From contig CAMHBH010000104.1 in assembly GCA_946183175.1 (NCBI GenBank), positions 1 through 7,735 on the forward strand: a stretch of DNA of 7,735 nt. Reading direction: 5' to 3'. This document shows positions 5,655 through 7,735 of this stretch, one piece after another (positions within the stretch are counted from its first letter, which is position 1; each line of letters opens with the position of its first letter). Below the pieces are notes generated by a model. The model did no database searches and was not told the DNA's origin. It saw nothing but the letters and a program-made list of their open reading frames with translations. Made by a program: the position numbers and the translations under genes. This stretch comes from an uncultured Oscillibacter sp. GTDB lineage: Bacteria; Bacillota; Clostridia; Oscillospirales; Oscillospiraceae.

Positions 5655-6899
5655 ATGAAAAATAAACTTTACGGCCTCATTGGCCGCACGCTGGGCCACA
5701 GTTGGTCACTGCCGATTCACCACGCGCTGGGCTGTCCGACGTACCGCCTCATAGAGCTGGAGCCCGACGCGCTCCCGGCGTTCCTGTCGCGCGGGGACAT
5801 CGGCGGCCTGAATGTCACCATGCCCTACAAGAAGGCCGTACTGCCCTACTGCGACTGGGTGGACGAGTACGCCGCCGAAATCGGGAGTGTGAACACGCTC
5901 GCGCGCGGGGCCGACGGCAAACTCCGCGCGTGGAATACGGACGCGCCCGGGTTCCGGTACATGGCGCGGCTGGCGGGAATCTCCTTTCGCGGAAAGAAGG
6001 TCGTGATTCTGGGGAGCGGCGGCGCGTCCCTGAGCGTACAGGCGGAAGTGCGCCGGGAAGGCCCGCGCGAAATGGTCGTGGTCTCCCGCGACGGGGAGAA
6101 CCGCTACGACAACCTCGCCCGCCACGCCGACGCCGATATACTCGTAAACGCCACGCCCGTCGGGATGTACCCCGGTAACGGTGCCGCCCCGCTCGATTTG
6201 ACGGTCTTCCCGGCGCTCTCCGGCGTGCTCGACCTGATTTACAACCCCCGCCGCACGGCCCTTATTTTACAGGCGGAAGCGCTGGGAATCCCCTGTTCCG
6301 ACGGCCTGCCGATGCTGGTCTCACAGGCGGCGGCGTCGGAGAGCCTGTTCTTCGGGACGGAGATTTCGGAGGAATCCCAATTTCATGTGCTGTCCTGCCT
6401 GCGTCAGGACAGGACGAATCTCGTACTGATTGGCATGCCGGGCTGTGGCAAGAGCGTCGTCGGACACGCGCTGGCGCAATTGACCGGGCGGGAGGCCGTC
6501 GACATCGACGCCCGTATTGTACGGCGGGCCGGGAAGAGTATCCCGGAGATATTCGCCTCGGACGGGGAGGACGCGTTCCGGGCCTTAGAGCGCGAGGAGA
6601 CAGCCAACGCCGGACAGGAAACCGGGAAAATCCTGATTACGGGCGGCGGCGTGGTCAAGGACGAGCGGAATTACGCGTCCCTGAAGCAGAACGGGCGGAT
6701 TTACCACCTTCTCCGCGACCTGTCGCGCCTGCCCAAGAACGGGCGGCCCCTGTCGCAGAGTACCCCGCCCGAACAGCTCTGGGCGGAACGCGAACCCCTT
6801 TACAGGCGCTTCCGCGACGCCGCCGTCGACAACAACGGCGACATTTCCGGCACGGCGGAAATTATCTGGAACGAGTTCTGCGCCCACGCCGGAGACTGA
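5655..6899 (+). CDS. aroE-aroK: Bifunctional shikimate dehydrogenase / shikimate kinase (AroE-AroK fusion)
   Basis: The 414-residue protein would carry out two consecutive shikimate steps: NADPH reduction of 3-dehydroshikimate, then ATP phosphorylation of shikimate. The AroE part (about 1-245) has GHSWSLPIH (13-21), NVTMPYKK (53-60, catalytic K59), NTD (94-96, catalytic D96), nucleotide motif GSGGAS, NATPVGM and MLVSQAAAS. The AroK part (about 255-405) has P-loop GMPGCGKS (260-267), DID (283-285), FRALE (308-312, R309 for shikimate), GGGVV (330-334), lid RPL (364-366) and REPLY (379-383). All main catalytic residues are visible in both halves. One oddity is that the usual HSxSPxxHN reads HSWSLPIHH, with the proline shifted by one. 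The start is preceded by AAGGGG (5645-5650), 4 bases away. The last 69 bases, including the stop codon, are duplicated just downstream, and a strong terminator follows. Confidence 0.93.
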   Translation: MKNKLYGLIGRTLGHSWSLPIHHALGCPTYRLIELEPDALPAFLSRGDIGGLNVTMPYKKAVLPYCDWVDEYAAEIGSVNTLARGADGKLRAWNTDAPGFRYMARLAGISFRGKKVVILGSGGASLSVQAEVRREGPREMVVVSRDGENRYDNLARHADADILVNATPVGMYPGNGAAPLDLTVFPALSGVLDLIYNPRRTALILQAEALGIPCSDGLPMLVSQAAASESLFFGTEISEESQFHVLSCLRQDRTNLVLIGMPGCGKSVVGHALAQLTGREAVDIDARIVRRAGKSIPEIFASDGEDAFRALEREETANAGQETGKILITGGGVVKDERNYASLKQNGRIYHLLRDLSRLPKNGRPLSQSTPPEQLWAEREPLYRRFRDAAVDNNGDISGTAEIIWNEFCAHAGD

Positions 6900-6969
6900 C
6901 ACAACGGCGACATTTCCGGCATGGCGGAAACTGTCCGGGACGAATTTCGTACCCACGCCGGAGACTGAC
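6832..6969 (+). repeat. 69-bp tandem duplication of the aroE-aroK 3' end
   Basis: Unit 1 (6832-6900) contains the last 22 codons and TGA stop of aroE-aroK. Unit 2 (6901-6969) follows without a gap. 59 of 69 bases match. The first 21 and last 18 bases are identical, and all 10 differences lie between them and are all transitions. Unit 2 keeps the frame and its own TGA (6966-6968) but lies after the real stop, so it is 3' untranslated unless the first stop is read through. Confidence 0.95.
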
Positions 6970-6976
6970 ACAAAGA

Positions 6977-7008
6977 CGCCCGTCGTAAACACGGCGGGCG
7001 CGGTTTTT
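6977..7008 (+). terminator. Intrinsic terminator of the tyrA / aroE-aroK unit
   Basis: CGCCCGTCG (6977-6985) pairs with CGGCGGGCG (6992-7000; one G-U) around a 6-base loop, followed by CGGTTTTT. On the other strand the stem is followed by TCTTTG, so it may also end the convergent gene, whose stop codon (7009-7007) overlaps the T-run. Confidence 0.85.
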
Positions 7009-7492
7009 ATGAGGGCGACAGCGCCCGGACAAAGCGGTTGAGCGGTTCCATGAGGTTGTCGAGGTCGTGGATTGCCTCGTTGAGCCGCTCAAAGTCGACG
7101 TTGTCCAGCGAGCTCATCGCGGAATTCAGGCGGTTGAAGTCGACGTTGTTCAGGCGGCTGATTGCGTCGTTGAGCTGTCCGAGGTCGAGGCCGTTGAGCT
7201 TCTCCATGGCCTCGTTGAGCTGTGCGTAGTCCAGATTGTTGAGCCTCTCGAGCGTCTCGGCGACGGACACCCCGTTTGCCTGCGTGGTGCCAATCAGCGC
7301 GTCGACACTGCCCGAAATCGTCTCGATTTTCTGTATGGAGTTCCGGGCCGTCCGCACGCCCTGCAACGCGTAGGGCACCGCGCACGCGATACCTACCAGA
7401 ATCACCAGCGCCAGGGCCAGCGCGATTCGGCTGTAGAGCAGGGCCTTCCTCTGCGTCCGGAGCAGTTCCTGTAACAGTTCGTCCATGGTCAT
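7007..7492 (-). CDS. Small single-pass membrane protein with five 15-residue repeats
   Basis: The 161-residue product has a cytosolic-type start (about 1-22), one hydrophobic segment (about 23-43, IALALALVILVGIACAV) and a soluble, predicted helical C-terminal part. Residues 81-155 form five consecutive 15-residue units with consensus xxxLNN(V/L)DFxxLNxA; the fifth is degenerate. The ATG at 7492 is chosen because GGGAGGT (7507-7501) lies 8 bases upstream and because an in-frame ATG at 7540 would lie upstream of the promoter -10 element. Arg and Lys before the membrane segment favour the repeats facing outside, by the positive-inside rule; this is an inference. I do not recognise a named family. 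The layout resembles small membrane-anchored coiled-coil proteins of Bacillota such as DUF948-like ones, but the repeat motif differs. The gene converges on aroE-aroK and has its own promoter. Confidence 0.85.
   Translation of the reverse strand: MTMDELLQELLRTQRKALLYSRIALALALVILVGIACAVPYALQGVRTARNSIQKIETISGSVDALIGTTQANGVSVAETLERLNNLDYAQLNEAMEKLNGLDLGQLNDAISRLNNVDFNRLNSAMSSLDNVDFERLNEAIHDLDNLMEPLNRFVRALSPS
7028..7252 (-). repeat. Five tandem 45-bp (15-residue) coding repeats
   Basis: Units cover residues 81-95, 96-110, 111-125, 126-140 and 141-155 of the membrane protein. Position 4 is always Leu, position 8 is Asp in four of five, position 12 is Leu in four of five, and position 15 is Ala in four of five. 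The DNA repeats recur as AAGTCGACGTTG on the + strand. Confidence 0.9.
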
Positions 7493-7500
7493 AGAGCGTA

Positions 7501-7507
7501 ACCTCCC
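7501..7507 (-). promoter_or_regulatory. Ribosome binding site fixing the start of the repeat membrane protein
   Basis: GGGAGGT on the reverse strand ends 8 bases before the ATG at 7492. It decides for this start over the ATG at 7540, which lies upstream of the -10 element. Confidence 0.8.
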
Positions 7508-7531
7508 GTGGCTTGCATAGCGTTGCGTCCC

Positions 7532-7560
7532 ATCATACACCCGCGCGGCGGGAAAATCAA
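7532..7560 (-). promoter_or_regulatory. Promoter of the repeat membrane protein gene
   Basis: On the reverse strand TTGATT (7560-7555) and TATGAT (7537-7532) are exactly 17 bases apart, with GTG just before the -10. The spacer contains the palindrome-like CCCGCCGCGCGGG. Confidence 0.75.
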
Positions 7561-7583
7561 CCGTGTAATTTCGCGCGGGGCTG

Positions 7584-7612
7584 TTGTGCCGGGGCGGTTT
7601 CCGTGCTATAAT
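7584..7612 (+). promoter_or_regulatory. Extended -10 promoter of the right-edge gene
   Basis: TTGTGC (7584-7589) and TATAAT (7607-7612) are exactly 17 bases apart, with TGC before the -10. It diverges from the membrane protein promoter. Confidence 0.8.
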
Positions 7613-7644
7613 GTACCCACTCTGACAGACAGGAGGCGAAATTC

Positions 7645-7735
7645 ATGGGGAAAAAACGCCGTAAGCAGAAGCCGAAAACCTCTCCCGCACAGTCCCCGCC
7701 CGGAAAACCGGAAGCCGTCCCGGAGCCGGTTTCCG
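7645..7735 (+). CDS. N-terminal part of an unidentified gene (runs off right edge)
   Basis: An ATG at 7645 follows AGGAGG (7631-7636) by 8 bases and lies about 25 bases after the predicted transcription start. The 30 visible residues begin MGKKRRKQKPK and continue Pro/Ser/Glu-rich with no stop before the edge. There is no signal peptide or domain in the visible part. The basic start followed by Pro/Glu-rich sequence resembles the left-edge protein in style only. Function cannot be told. Confidence 0.75.
   Translation, partial: MGKKRRKQKPKTSPAQSPPGKPEAVPEPVS

Noticed and set aside
6832..6969. Template/variable repeat of a diversity-generating retroelement.
   Set aside because: Changes are not restricted to adenines in the template, and no reverse transcriptase is present in the window.
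6585..6992. Reverse-strand ORF with an internal repeat across the aroK end.
   Set aside because: It is the antisense image of aroK and its duplicated tail, with no promoter or ribosome binding site.

Overview
The window is compact, GC-rich bacterial chromosome, mostly housekeeping. Extended -10 sigma-A promoters, strong GGAGG-type ribosome binding sites, the zinc phospholipase C-like protein and the gene style suggest a high-GC member of the Bacillota, most likely a gut-type clostridium close to Oscillospiraceae. That placement is an inference from gene and promoter character; no marker here fixes the taxon.

Left part (1-3800): two divergent units share a short control region. Leftwards are rlmB (23S rRNA Gm2251 methyltransferase) and, overlapping its stop, the N-terminal part of an unidentified low-complexity protein that runs off the edge. 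Rightwards is ftsH, the membrane AAA+ zinc protease, with an unusual Pro/Glu/Thr-rich tail built of 15-residue repeats. It ends at a GC-rich hairpin followed by a degenerate REP-like hairpin.

Middle (3900-4600): a single gene with its own promoter and a GTG start encodes a 201-residue protein of the zinc-dependent phospholipase C type, lacking a signal peptide.

Aromatic amino-acid block (4600-7008): tyrA (prephenate dehydrogenase without an ACT domain) lies 21 bases before a fused aroE-aroK gene (shikimate dehydrogenase plus shikimate kinase). They probably form one operon serving the shikimate pathway and the tyrosine branch. The tyrA leader carries mutually exclusive GC-rich hairpins that look like an attenuator. 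The 3' end of aroE-aroK, including its stop codon, is duplicated in tandem (69 bp), and the two copies differ only by transitions. A clear terminator follows.

Right part (7007-7735): a convergent gene encodes a small single-pass membrane protein with five 15-residue repeats. A divergent promoter pair then leads to the first 30 codons of a gene leaving the window.

No mobile element, CRISPR array, RNA gene or phage gene was recognised. I do not see a clear new multi-gene system. The items most worth a second look are the tyrA leader, the aroK tail duplication, and the two proteins with 15-residue repeats.
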